NCBI GenBank assembly: GCA_050847315.1
Contig: CP193791.1
Origin: Cedecea sp000277545
GTDB taxonomy: Bacteria; Pseudomonadota; Gammaproteobacteria; Enterobacterales; Enterobacteriaceae
Length of the DNA stretch: 64,000 nucleotides
Strand: one strand, 5' to 3'
The notes beneath the pieces are model-generated. The model was given only the letters and a program-made list of their open reading frames with translations, had not been told where the DNA came from and did not search any database. Below, piece after piece: positions 18,276-27,302 of the stretch. Made by a program: the position numbers and the translations under genes. The first letter of the stretch is position 1. Each line of letters opens with the position of its first letter.

Positions 18276-18302
18276 TTATCGGCAGCCTGAGAGACTTCTT
18301 TA
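18276..18302 (-). promoter_or_regulatory. Sigma-28 (FliA) promoter for the chemoreceptor gene
   Basis: On the minus strand: TAAAGAAG, an 11-base spacer, then a perfect GCCGATAA. This matches the flagellar class-3 consensus TAAAGTTT-N11-GCCGATAA. It reads toward the MCP gene about 100 bp downstream. Confidence 0.85.
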
Positions 18303-18468
18303 GCCATTATTTATAATGATCTGTCCACATAAAATAATGACAAAGAGATGACAAGTAATGAACGAATTAATGTTCTAAACAGAATTAAAACTACTATTTT
18401 TAGGAGTGGCAGCCCCGTTCCATTGTGTGGTTAACGGGACTGAAATTAGCGTTTTATCTGTGCAGGAC

Positions 18469-18918
18469 TTATTTATCTGCGATGAAGCGATCGTCGTCTC
18501 CCACCGGGATATAAACGCGCACCCACTCCTTCCCATCAACGATATCCCAGCTGTGCCCTTCGCCGGCGGTATCTGCTGCAAGCAGAACTGTACCTGGCTC
18601 GATGATGAACGTAGAGCCGTCGCTAACCTTAAACTTCAGCTTGCCTTTCAGGGTAACCACATACTGCTTTTTCGGTGCCGGATGCACCCCTTTCTGCCAC
18701 TCTTCAAAGGTATTACTGAAATAGAGATTTTCAGAAGAAAGTTTCGCCAGAGAGGGAATTGAACCTTTTACAAACGCAGAGTGATTATCAGCCGTGTTAA
18801 TCAATTTTATCGCTGGAATACGGTGTTCGCTGGCATCTGTCTTTGTGGCTTCGGCATGTCCAAGCATTGAAACAAGTAAACCTGTGGTGGCCAACATAAG
18901 CCGTGTTATTTTTTTCAT
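18469..18918 (-). CDS. Secreted cupin-domain protein
   Basis: 149 residues. A Sec signal peptide (MKKITRLMLATTGLLVSMLG, cleavage near HAEA) is followed by a single cupin fold. The motif positions show HPAPKKQYVVTLKGKLKF (about 77-94) and TVLLAADTAGEGHSWDIVDG (about 109-128). Only a few metal ligands are kept. A periplasmic location is inferred. The frame extends 22 codons upstream, but the signal peptide fixes the start at 18918. It is monocistronic; its role is unknown. Confidence 0.75.
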   Translation of the reverse strand: MKKITRLMLATTGLLVSMLGHAEATKTDASEHRIPAIKLINTADNHSAFVKGSIPSLAKLSSENLYFSNTFEEWQKGVHPAPKKQYVVTLKGKLKFKVSDGSTFIIEPGTVLLAADTAGEGHSWDIVDGKEWVRVYIPVGDDDRFIADK

Positions 18919-19330
18919 GATCGTGTCCAGGGTTAATTTCAGCCAGCACTTTTTCGGTGAATAAAGCACCGTAACAAAAAACAAAATTCAAGGTTAGTAC
19001 ACCAGAGGCAATCAATTTCGTCAATATCATGCACGACAAGTTTATTTAGTTAATAAATTAAATATATATAAAGAAAATGCGGAGTGAAAAAACATCCAGG
19101 CGGGTATTTCAATACAGGCTAACTTTGATTGTCATTAAACGGTAAAAGAATATTTTAGAACAAAATAAACTAAATACAGAAGGTGATAGCCATAATTTAA
19201 CTTAACGCTTTATTCTAAAAATACAGGAATAGCGTCAACCTGGTAGCCGAGTGAATTCAGTTCAGGGGTTGAACACATGCAAATAAAAACGCTGGTGTTT
19301 AAACCAGCGTTCAGTCAGTCACAGGCGTTA
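18919..19330. other. Intergenic region, AT-rich, with terminator of bglA
   Basis: About 410 bp without a convincing gene. The part next to the cupin gene should hold its promoter. The far end contains the inverted repeat AACGCTGG/CCAGCGTT at 19285-19313, with a T run on the minus strand, which is the bglA terminator. I see nothing else. Confidence 0.6.
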
Positions 19331-20761
19331 TCAGAGCTTTTCGCCGTTGCTCTCAATCACATCTTTGTACCACTGGAAGGATTTCTTACGGCTGCGGCTC
19401 AGGCTGCCGTGGCCTTCGTTGTCTTTATCGACGTAGATGAAGCCGTAGCGTTTTTTCATTTCGCCCGTCCCGGCAGAGACCAGGTCGATACAGCCCCACG
19501 GGGTGTAGCCCATCAGGTCAACGCCGTCTTCCACTACCGCTTTTTTCATTTCTGCGACGTGCGCCGAAAGATAATCGATGCGGTACTGGTCGTCCACGAA
19601 GCCGTCGGCCTGCGCCACGTCAATCGCCCCGAAGCCGTTTTCCACAATAAACAGCGGCAGCTGATAGTGATCCCAGAACCAGTTCAGAGAGTAACGCAGG
19701 CCCACCGGGTCAATCTGCCAGCCCCAGTCGGATTTTTGCACGTACGGGTTAGACACGAGGCTTTTTGATTCGTCGTAGTCAAACTGCGGGTTGTCGGCGC
19801 TGGCTTTGGTGGCAAACGACATGTAGTAGCTGAAGCCAATGTAATCGACGCAGCCTTCGGCCAGCGCCGCAAGATCTTCGTCGGTAATATCCAGCTCAAA
19901 ACCACGGCGCTCGAAGTAGTTCAGCAGGTGCTGCGGGTACTTACCGCGCACGTGCACGTCGGTGAACCAGTAGCGGCGGTGCATCGCATTCATCGCCATC
20001 ATCATATCGCCTGGCGCACAGGTCAGCGGGTAAATTGGGCACATGGCAATCATGCAGCCAACCTGCAGCGCAGGGTTGATTTCACGGGCTGCACGCACCG
20101 CCAGAGCGCTGGCAACCAGCTCATAGTGAGACGCCTGGTACATCACCGGCTCGCGATCTTCACCCGGCTGATACTTCAGGCCCGAGTTGGTGAACGGCGC
20201 GAAGTCTTCGTGGTAGTTGGCCTGGTTGTTGATCTCGTTGAAGGTCATCCAGTACTTCACTTTGTGCTGATAGCGAGTGAAGACCACTTTCGAGAAGCGC
20301 AGGAAGAAATCAATCAGCTTACGGTTACGCCAGCCGCCGTATTCGGTGACCAGATGGTAAGGCATTTCGAAGTGCGACAGCGTAATCACCGGCTCAATGC
20401 CGTGCTTCAGGCATTCGTCAAACAGGTCGTCATAGAACTGCAGGCCGGCTTCGTTCGGCTCCAGCTCGTCGCCCAGCGGGAAAATACGCGTCCAGGCGAT
20501 GGAGGTACGGAAGCATTTGAAGCCCATCTCGGCAAACAGCTGGATGTCTTCTTTGTAGCGGTGGTAGAAGTCGATCGCTTCATGGTTAGGGTAGTTTTTT
20601 CCCTGCAACACGCCATCGGTAATTTCACGCGAGACGCCGTGGGCGCCGGCCGTCATCACATCCGCAACGCTAACGCCTTTGCCGCCCTCTTTCCAGCCAC
20701 CTTCCAGCTGGTGCGCCGCAACCGCGCCGCCCCACAGAAAACCTTCTTTGAATCCAGACAT
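19331..20761 (-). CDS. bglA: 6-phospho-beta-glucosidase (GH1, BglA type)
   Basis: 476 residues (E. coli BglA 479). It hydrolyses 6-phospho-beta-glucosides such as arbutin-6-P or cellobiose-6-P in the cytoplasm. The N-terminal GH1 signature FLWGGAVAAHQLEGGW is present, the acid/base is in YWMTFNEINNQ (about residue 180) and the nucleophile in LFIVENGFGA (about residue 375). The SRKKSF near the C-terminus binds the 6-phosphate in this family. The ATG at 20761 is preceded by GGGAGA. It forms an operon with the ROK kinase just upstream (10-bp gap). Confidence 0.93.
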   Translation of the reverse strand: MSGFKEGFLWGGAVAAHQLEGGWKEGGKGVSVADVMTAGAHGVSREITDGVLQGKNYPNHEAIDFYHRYKEDIQLFAEMGFKCFRTSIAWTRIFPLGDELEPNEAGLQFYDDLFDECLKHGIEPVITLSHFEMPYHLVTEYGGWRNRKLIDFFLRFSKVVFTRYQHKVKYWMTFNEINNQANYHEDFAPFTNSGLKYQPGEDREPVMYQASHYELVASALAVRAAREINPALQVGCMIAMCPIYPLTCAPGDMMMAMNAMHRRYWFTDVHVRGKYPQHLLNYFERRGFELDITDEDLAALAEGCVDYIGFSYYMSFATKASADNPQFDYDESKSLVSNPYVQKSDWGWQIDPVGLRYSLNWFWDHYQLPLFIVENGFGAIDVAQADGFVDDQYRIDYLSAHVAEMKKAVVEDGVDLMGYTPWGCIDLVSAGTGEMKKRYGFIYVDKDNEGHGSLSRSRKKSFQWYKDVIESNGEKL

Positions 20762-20771
20762 ATTCTCTCCC

Positions 20772-21665
20772 TTAATTAGAGATCGCATGCTGCGACCGAT
20801 AGTGCTGATTAAAATGGTAGACCGCGCCAATGAGTCCGGCATCGTTGCCGTGACTGACGGTGTCGATATAGTCGTCGAGGGTGAACCAGGCCAGATGTTC
20901 GCGCAGCAGCGCAAGGAAGCCTGGGCGTTCCACAATGCCGCCGCCGAGCAGGATTTTTTCCGGGTCGAACAGATTGACGAGGTTATAAAGGCCGGTGCCG
21001 AGATCGTTGAAGAACGCCTTCACCATACGCTGGCACGCCACGTCGCCGGCATCAAAGCGGTCGAAAATCTCTTCCCCGCTGACGGCCTCAAGCGGCTTGC
21101 CGACATACTCCGCGTAGTCTTTGCGCAGGGTTCTCAGGGTGCAGGTATCGTTCATGGTGTAGCGGCGAACATCGCGTGGGCCAGGGCGTTCGGTCAGCAT
21201 GTAACCGAATTCTCCCGCCCGGAAGCGCGCGCCGTGTACCAGTTGGTTATTGCAGAAAATCGCTCCGCCGATGCCGGTGCCGATGGTCAGTACGAGGAAG
21301 TTGCTCATCCCCGCCGCTTTCCCCTGCCAGCGTTCAGCCAGCAGGACGCAGTTGGCGTCATTTTCGATGGCAACAGGCAGCTGCGTGCTTTCTTCCAGCC
21401 ATTCTTTGATGGCAAAGTTGTCGAAGCGGCGGATGGCCCCGCCCATTTCGATAAAGCCAGTGTGCGGATTGACATAGCCAGGGGCGCTGATCGCCACGCC
21501 TTCACAGCCGGGATGCTCGGCAATCCACGCTAAAATGGCCTGTAAAATTTGCTCGCCATCGCTGTCGTCGATCGTCTCTTTGCCTTTAGCCAGTATCTCG
21601 CCCTGCGAGTTGACGATCCCCATTTTTAAAGCCGTACCACCGATATCAAATGCGGCGATATTCAT
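20772..21665 (-). CDS. bglK: ROK-family beta-glucoside kinase (BglK type)
   Basis: 297 residues. ROK kinase starting MNIAAFDIGGTALKMG (phosphate 1), with EGVAISAPGYV, IENDANCVLLAE (catalytic aspartate in END(A)N) and TIGTGIGGAI. It lacks the CxCGxxGC zinc motif seen in many ROK sugar kinases, as does Klebsiella BglK, which phosphorylates cellobiose and other beta-glucosides at the 6' hydroxyl with ATP. Co-operonic with bglA, whose substrate it would make. Alternative: another hexose kinase of the ROK family. Confidence 0.82.
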   Translation of the reverse strand: MNIAAFDIGGTALKMGIVNSQGEILAKGKETIDDSDGEQILQAILAWIAEHPGCEGVAISAPGYVNPHTGFIEMGGAIRRFDNFAIKEWLEESTQLPVAIENDANCVLLAERWQGKAAGMSNFLVLTIGTGIGGAIFCNNQLVHGARFRAGEFGYMLTERPGPRDVRRYTMNDTCTLRTLRKDYAEYVGKPLEAVSGEEIFDRFDAGDVACQRMVKAFFNDLGTGLYNLVNLFDPEKILLGGGIVERPGFLALLREHLAWFTLDDYIDTVSHGNDAGLIGAVYHFNQHYRSQHAISN

Positions 21666-22021
21666 ACGCTAATTCCTCCTGCATATTTCCGGCTCATCGT
21701 TTATTTCCACTGAAACGAGGAAACTATTTCGCACCGGTCATATTCATGCCTGGTAAAAGGAATACAAAAATTGACGAGTTCAATTTTTAATTATCAGTTC
21801 TGAAAACGAAGAAAATCTTAATCAATGGGAGGCGCATCAGGCAATAGAAGGGAGATAACACATTGAACAACTTTTGAACCTGTCAAAAGATATGATATAC
21901 AGTGAGTTACCGCTGATATTCATCTTTCAGAAGCGACAGGTTCATTTTCATGAACATTATTGAACCTCTTTTTAAAGCAGAACTGTGACCGACGTGGCGA
22001 ATGCAAGGTCAGCCACAGCGG
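21666..22021. promoter_or_regulatory. bglK-bglA promoter region with repeated TTGAACC motifs
   Basis: About 356 bp upstream of bglK carrying repeated TTGAAC(C) elements: 21863-21868, 21874-21880, an inverted copy AGGTTCA at 21938-21944, TGAAC at 21951-21955 and 21960-21966. The same motif occurs just upstream of the gntR start at 22732-22738 with TGAAC at 22742. The sharing suggests the operator of the local GntR/UTRA regulator. Confidence 0.55.
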
Positions 22022-22729
22022 CTAGCCCGCCTTACGAGGCAAAAAATACTTCACCTGGAACTCGAACACGTTGGTGTAGAGGATCGAGTAATCAATCGGG
22101 CTGTGGCTGGCGTCAACGGACTGGGTTTCCATGCGGATAATCGGGTCGCGGGTACTGATGTGCAGCATTTTGGCAATCTCGGTTGACGGCAGAATGGGCT
22201 GAAACGCCTCGTAGCAGCCGTGAATTTTGACGCCGCATTCATCTTCGATGTAGGAAAATTTCGAACGCTTCATGTGGTTGACCGTCAGGTCGGGGAAGCG
22301 GTTCACCGACAGCCAGGTCTCTTCCAGCTGCATCGGCACGTTGTCGATGTGGCGCAGTCGTTTGGCGTAATAGACCGGTTCGCCGATGGCCAGCTGCAGG
22401 CGGCTGGCAATCTCTTCCGATGCCTGCTGCAGCTCAAATCTCAGCACCTGGCTGGACGGTTTTTTCCCTTCACTTCGGGCAATCTCGGTGAAGCTGTCCA
22501 GATGCGTAACCGAAGCCTGAAAATGTTTATTTCGCACATAGGTGCCGGAGCCGTGCCTACGCTCAATCAACGCCTCATCTTCCAGCACTTTCAATGCTTT
22601 ACGCAAGGTATTACGTGACACATTGTAGAACTCAGCCAGTTCTTTCTCCGAAGGGAGGATGTCGCCGATATGATAAGTTGGGCTGCTGATCCTGTTTTTT
22701 AGTAAGTTAACAACATCTTTGTATACCAC
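22022..22729 (-). CDS. GntR-family transcriptional regulator (HutC/UTRA subfamily)
   Basis: 235 residues. The N-terminal winged helix (about 1-68) contains LPSEKELAEFYNVSRNTLRKAL, the typical GntR recognition helix. The C-terminal UTRA domain (about 90-230) is the effector-binding fold, with YAKRLRHIDNVPMQLEETW. Effectors of this class are usually phosphorylated sugars, so a phospho-beta-glucoside is a reasonable guess. It sits between bglK-bglA and the divergent PTS genes and shares the TTGAACC motif with both upstream regions. Confidence 0.9.
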   Translation of the reverse strand: MVYKDVVNLLKNRISSPTYHIGDILPSEKELAEFYNVSRNTLRKALKVLEDEALIERRHGSGTYVRNKHFQASVTHLDSFTEIARSEGKKPSSQVLRFELQQASEEIASRLQLAIGEPVYYAKRLRHIDNVPMQLEETWLSVNRFPDLTVNHMKRSKFSYIEDECGVKIHGCYEAFQPILPSTEIAKMLHISTRDPIIRMETQSVDASHSPIDYSILYTNVFEFQVKYFLPRKAG

Positions 22730-22924
22730 TTTTGAACCTCCTGAACTTATTTAAAAACAGTCAATTACCGTTCGAGTCATAATAAAAGCGCAACACAGGT
22801 CCATTTTCACTTTGCTTTCTGCACCACTCGGGCATGACTAACTGTGATCGAAATGGCAGATGAACGCATTGATATTCATTAAGTTAGCCGCTGGTTGATT
22901 ATCTACGAAGCGTTAAGGGGAAAA

Positions 22925-23239
22925 ATGAAGAATATATTATTGGTTTGTGCGGCCGGGATGTCTACCAGCATGCTGGTGAAAAGAATGCAGGATCACGCCA
23001 GCGCGGGAAATATTTCGGTCAATATTAATGCACTGGCGATTGCCGAGGCGAAAGAAAGAATTAAAAGAAATGAAGCAGATGTTGTTCTGCTGGGACCTCA
23101 GGTTCGCTTCCAAAAAAGTGAAATAGAAGAAATCGCCCAGGGGAAAATTCCGGTAGCGGTAATCGACATGAAGTATTACGGGCAAATGGATGGCAAATCA
23201 GTTCTTGATTCCGCACTGAATTTACTCGGTGAACGCTAA
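22925..23239 (+). CDS. PTS lactose/cellobiose-family EIIB component
   Basis: 104 residues, the size of a free-standing EIIB. The phosphorylation cysteine is residue 8 in ILLVCAAGMSTSMLVKRM, the EIIB-Lac/Chb signature. It passes phosphate from EIIA to sugar during uptake by EIIC. The frame is open 10 codons upstream; the ATG at 22925 follows GGGGAAAA. First gene of an operon with EIIC and a porin; no EIIA is present nearby. Confidence 0.93.
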   Translation: MKNILLVCAAGMSTSMLVKRMQDHASAGNISVNINALAIAEAKERIKRNEADVVLLGPQVRFQKSEIEEIAQGKIPVAVIDMKYYGQMDGKSVLDSALNLLGER

Positions 23240-23371
23240 GCTTTCCAGCCAAAATAACAACCCAATGGGTAATTGATTAGGTTTATCGTTACGCGACCTG
23301 CTATTAAGCAGAGGCTTCGCCAATAAACTTATATCATCAGTCAATATCTCTCTAATGATAAAGGGCGCATC

Positions 23372-24694
23372 ATGAGTATTATGAATGCCTTTGAGCGCGG
23401 TATGGAAAAGCTCCTTGTTCCTATTGCGATTAAATTAAACTCTCAGATACACGTCTCGGCCATCCGCGATGCATTTATTTTGTCGTTCCCCATCGTTATG
23501 GCCAGCTCGCTGATCGTGCTGATTAACTTTGCCATCCTTTCACCGGATGGTTTTATTGCTTCACTGCTGCATCTCGGCGTGTTATTCCCTAACTTAGCCG
23601 AAGCTCAAAACATATTCTCCCCGGTGATGAATGGGTCGGTGAATATCATGTCGATCATGATTGCCTTCCTGGTCGCACGTAATATCGCTATCAGCTATCA
23701 GCAGGACGACTTGCTGTGCGGCCTGACCGCTATCGGCGCGTTCTTCGTGGTCTATACCCCTTATCAAATGATGGGCGGGCAGTCGTATCTGACCACGCAA
23801 TATCTGGGGCCGCAGGGGCTTTTTGTGGCGGTGATTGTCGCGCTGATTACCGGGGAAATCTTCTGCCGCCTGGCGCGTAACCCGAAGATCACCATCACCA
23901 TGCCAGACGCCGTACCGCCGGCGGTTGCACGCTCATTTAAAGTTTTAATTCCTATCTTCTTCGTGATGATCTTCTTCTCGGTGCTGAACTACTGCCTGAC
24001 GAAAATCTCCCCGAATGGCCTGAACGAACTGATTTATACCCTGATTCAGGCCCCGCTGAAAAACATGGGCACCAATATCGTCGCGGTGCTGGTACTTGGC
24101 GTGGTCACCAACTTCCTGTGGGTGCTGGGCATTCACGGGCCGAACACCACGGCGGCGATTCGCGAGACTATTTTCTCCGAAGCTAACCTCGAGAACCTCT
24201 CTTTTGCCGCATCCAACGGCACTACGTGGGGGGCGCCATACCCTATCACCTGGGGGAGCATCAACGACGCCTTCGCCAACTACGGTGGCTCGGGAATGAC
24301 GCTCGGCCTGCTGCTGGCTATTTTTATTGCCTCCCGCCGTGCCGACTACCGCGATCTGGCGAAAATGGCCTTCGTGCCGGGCCTGTTTAACATCAACGAA
24401 CCGGTGATTTTCGGCCTGCCCATCGTGCTGAACCCGATCCTGATCATTCCGTTTATCATGGTGCCGTTCGTCAACTCTTTGGTGGGCTACACCTTCGTCA
24501 CTCTGGAGATTATTCCACCAATTGCCTATGCCGTACCGTGGACAACGCCGGGGCCGCTCATCGCCTTCTTCGGCACCGGGGGGAACTGGATGGCATTGAT
24601 TGTCGGGCTGCTATGCCTGGCCATCTCCACGCTAATTTATTTACCGTTCGTTATGGCCGCCAATAAGGTAAATGCAGCACAAGCGGCGCAGTAA
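23372..24694 (+). CDS. PTS cellobiose-family EIIC permease
   Basis: 440 residues with about ten membrane helices, of the EIIC-Lac/Chb family. Family features are the early amphipathic helix, VLGIHGPNTTAAIRETIFSE, GGSGMTLGLLL, and FNINEPVIFGLPIVLNP (about residues 330-346) with its conserved glutamate. It should import beta-glucosides or cellobiose-like disaccharides with phosphorylation by the EIIB upstream. A 132-bp gap separates the two genes. Confidence 0.93.
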   Translation: MSIMNAFERGMEKLLVPIAIKLNSQIHVSAIRDAFILSFPIVMASSLIVLINFAILSPDGFIASLLHLGVLFPNLAEAQNIFSPVMNGSVNIMSIMIAFLVARNIAISYQQDDLLCGLTAIGAFFVVYTPYQMMGGQSYLTTQYLGPQGLFVAVIVALITGEIFCRLARNPKITITMPDAVPPAVARSFKVLIPIFFVMIFFSVLNYCLTKISPNGLNELIYTLIQAPLKNMGTNIVAVLVLGVVTNFLWVLGIHGPNTTAAIRETIFSEANLENLSFAASNGTTWGAPYPITWGSINDAFANYGGSGMTLGLLLAIFIASRRADYRDLAKMAFVPGLFNINEPVIFGLPIVLNPILIIPFIMVPFVNSLVGYTFVTLEIIPPIAYAVPWTTPGPLIAFFGTGGNWMALIVGLLCLAISTLIYLPFVMAANKVNAAQAAQ

Positions 24695-24729
24695 TAAATA
24701 AACCGATGATAGCAATTTAATTTCCACCC

Positions 24730-24754
24730 GCCTCCGGTTATTAAAACTGGAGGC
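24730..24754 (+). promoter_or_regulatory. Stem-loop between EIIC and porin genes
   Basis: GCCTCCGGTT and AACTGGAGGC pair with one mismatch around an AT loop. No T run follows, so it is more likely an mRNA-stabilising or processing hairpin than a terminator. Confidence 0.45.
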
Positions 24755-24783
24755 AAATAATAATTATACTTCTGGGACATTCT

Positions 24784-26457
24784 ATGAATTCAAATTTATT
24801 GAAGGTTAGCTTATTGTCTTCATCCATCCTTCTGGCGTTATCCTCAACCCACGTAATGGCAGCAAAATTAACGGTAGAGCAGCGTCTGGAATTACTTGAA
24901 AGACAATTATCAGAAAACAAATCAGAATTAAATAAAACGCAGAAAGAATTGTCCATATATAAAGATAAGGTCGCCCAACTGCAGCCAGCCGGTAACAACG
25001 TGCAGTCTGGCCCGGCCCCGGTCAATCAGACGGTTTATTCTCCGGTAGCCGACAACATCGAGAATGAAAATAATCATCTCGATACTAAGCCGGCACCAAC
25101 GCCGGTGAAAGGCACGCAAAAAGTGGCCGTGGTCAATAACGAAGGTGGCAAGACTACCGTAGAAAACGTTACCCTGAAAGACATCAGCAAATACATTAAA
25201 GATGATATTGGCTTTAGCTACGAAGGTTATTTCCGTTCCGGCTGGGCAGCGGCCAATCGCGGGTCGGCTCAAACCTACGCCGCCGGGTCGCTGGGTCGTT
25301 TCGGCAACGAAATGAGCGGCTGGTTCGACTTAACGCTGAACCAGCGCGTCTACAACCAGGACGGCAAAACCGCCAACGCCATCGTGACCTACGACGGTAA
25401 CGTCGGGGAGCAGTATAACGACGCCTGGTTTGGCGACAACAATGGCAACGAAAACATCATGCAGTTCAGCGATATTTTCCTGACCACCAGAGGCTTCCTG
25501 CCGTTTGCACCGGAAGCAGACTTCTGGGTCGGGAAGCACAAGCTGCCTGAGTACGAAATCCAGATGCTCGACTGGAAATCCTTAACTACCCAGGTGGCGG
25601 CGGCCGTCGGGATCCAAAACTGGAACCTGGGCGTCGGCCAGCTTGACGCCTCCCTCAGCCGCAACGACGTCGACGTTTATTCCCGCGACTTCAGCCACAC
25701 CACGCAGATGAACACCAACTCGGTTGACCTGCGCTACCGCAACATTCCGCTGTGGGAAAAAGGTTCGCTCTCGCTGATGGGCAAATACGCCTTTGCCAAT
25801 AAAACTGACGACCAGAAGGACAACGAAAATAACGGCTCCTTCTTTAAACTGAAGGATACCTGGATGGCGACGGCCATTGTGCGCCAGGATCTGCCGCGCG
25901 ACACCTTCAACGAGTTTACCCTGCAGGTGGCCAATAACTCTTATGCCAGCAGCTTCGCGAACTTTTCGGGAGCCAGCAACTCCATGGCACCGGGCCGATA
26001 TTACTACGGCGACCAGACGGACGGCGTGGCCTGGCGTCTGATTTCGCAGGGGGAAATGTACCTCGCGGACAGGATCATCATGGCTAACGCGCTGGTTTAC
26101 TCCCAGGGTAGCGATATTTATAGCTATGAGAGCGGCGCCCACAGCGACTTCAGCAGCATTCGGGCCGTGATTCGCCCGGCGTGGATTTGGGATACCTGGA
26201 ACCAGACCGGCCTGGAGCTGAGCTGGTTTACCCAGAAAAACAAAACCGAGCAAGGGGTTAACCTGAAAGAGTCGGGCTACAAAACCACGCTCTATCACGC
26301 TCTGAAGGTTGGCCCAAGCCTGCTCGGCTCGCGTCCTGAAATTCGTTTCTACGGCACATACCTGAATATTCTGGACAACGAGCTGTCAAACTTCCGCTTT
26401 AACGAAAACAGCAAGAACGAGTTTATGGCTGGCGTTCAGGCTGAAGTGTGGTGGTAA
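24784..26457 (+). CDS. Carbohydrate-specific outer-membrane porin (LamB/ScrY/BglH family)
   Basis: 557 residues. A signal peptide (residues 1-27, ending VMA) is followed by a coiled-coil extension (about 30-65, EQRLELLERQLSE...) as in ScrY, a linker, then an 18-strand maltoporin barrel beginning near FSYEGYFRSGW (about 148) and ending in an aromatic C-terminal residue (QAEVWW). The length and the N-terminal coiled coil fit BglH/ScrY-type porins for oligosaccharide entry. It is the last gene of the PTS operon and is followed by a terminator. Confidence 0.9.
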   Translation: MNSNLLKVSLLSSSILLALSSTHVMAAKLTVEQRLELLERQLSENKSELNKTQKELSIYKDKVAQLQPAGNNVQSGPAPVNQTVYSPVADNIENENNHLDTKPAPTPVKGTQKVAVVNNEGGKTTVENVTLKDISKYIKDDIGFSYEGYFRSGWAAANRGSAQTYAAGSLGRFGNEMSGWFDLTLNQRVYNQDGKTANAIVTYDGNVGEQYNDAWFGDNNGNENIMQFSDIFLTTRGFLPFAPEADFWVGKHKLPEYEIQMLDWKSLTTQVAAAVGIQNWNLGVGQLDASLSRNDVDVYSRDFSHTTQMNTNSVDLRYRNIPLWEKGSLSLMGKYAFANKTDDQKDNENNGSFFKLKDTWMATAIVRQDLPRDTFNEFTLQVANNSYASSFANFSGASNSMAPGRYYYGDQTDGVAWRLISQGEMYLADRIIMANALVYSQGSDIYSYESGAHSDFSSIRAVIRPAWIWDTWNQTGLELSWFTQKNKTEQGVNLKESGYKTTLYHALKVGPSLLGSRPEIRFYGTYLNILDNELSNFRFNENSKNEFMAGVQAEVWW

Positions 26458-26477
26458 TCCTCTTTTGCTAAGTGCAT

Positions 26478-26511
26478 AAAAAAACCCGTCTTCCAGACGG
26501 GTTTTTCTTTT
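26478..26511. terminator. Terminator between porin and phosphatase genes
   Basis: AAAAAAACCCGTC-TTCCA-GACGGGTTTTTCTTTT: a symmetrical stem with flanking A and T runs between two convergent genes. Confidence 0.9.
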
Positions 26512-26514
26512 CTG

Positions 26515-27099
26515 TCAGCTCGCGCCCGCGCAGCTGTCCGGCACGTTATTCAGCCCTTCAGCCCCGTGGGTGAAAGATTTAAATCGCTTTTGATCGTCCA
26601 GTTTGATGATGTACAGCGAATCAAAATCGCTGCCCGGCCATTTTGGCACCACGGTTGGGTCGCCGCCGGTTTTCTTCACCAGCTTTTGCGCCGCTATCAC
26701 CAGGTTTTTGTGCTCCCACGAGACAAAAGTCAGGCGGCCGCTGCTCTGAGTTTTCAGTAAATCATCCGCCAGCTCATCCGTCTGCTCCGCGTGGTAATGC
26801 AGGTCGATGGCCTGAGAAAGGCGGATCGCGGTCGGCGTGATGGTGGTTAACGGGCGCAGCGAGCTGCCGGTTTTGTTCTCTTTCGGCGCGGCGGCGTAGA
26901 TGGCATCCGGTTTGCCGTACTGGCTCAGCAGAACCGACGGCAATTGCAGCGCGCGATTCAGCCCTTTGCAGGTGAGCTGCCCGCTATTGTTAGCCGGTTT
27001 CTCACCGTGACGCAGGAAGACTATCGTGCTGTCGGCATTCGCTATCATCGGGGTCAAGAAGGCACTGCTCAGCAACACAACAAGCGCTTTTTTGATCAT
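26515..27099 (-). CDS. Periplasmic histidine-phosphatase-superfamily protein
   Basis: 194 residues. A signal peptide (MIKKALVVLLSSAFLTPMIA) precedes the branch-1 signature STIVFLRHGEKP (catalytic histidine about residue 32) and a later histidine in SWEHKNL near residue 140. Superfamily members hydrolyse phosphoesters through phosphohistidine; the substrate cannot be told. The longer upstream frame lacks a signal peptide at its start, so the ATG at 27099 is preferred. Monocistronic. Confidence 0.82.
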   Translation of the reverse strand: MIKKALVVLLSSAFLTPMIANADSTIVFLRHGEKPANNSGQLTCKGLNRALQLPSVLLSQYGKPDAIYAAAPKENKTGSSLRPLTTITPTAIRLSQAIDLHYHAEQTDELADDLLKTQSSGRLTFVSWEHKNLVIAAQKLVKKTGGDPTVVPKWPGSDFDSLYIIKLDDQKRFKSFTHGAEGLNNVPDSCAGAS

Positions 27100-27302
27100 G
27101 TTTTTCTCGTTTTTATCAGGGAATGAAACTTTTACTATAGAGAAGAAACCGAGGAAAAAAACAAAACATTGGTAAGCAGACGTCACGCCTGCCGCGCCGG
27201 GTTCAGCGATTAACAACTGGCCATCGTTTTGCTATTCTGACGTCCGTTAACGTGATGATATATTCTATAAAAACCAGTAAAAACAATTAATAAGGAAAAG
27301 AC

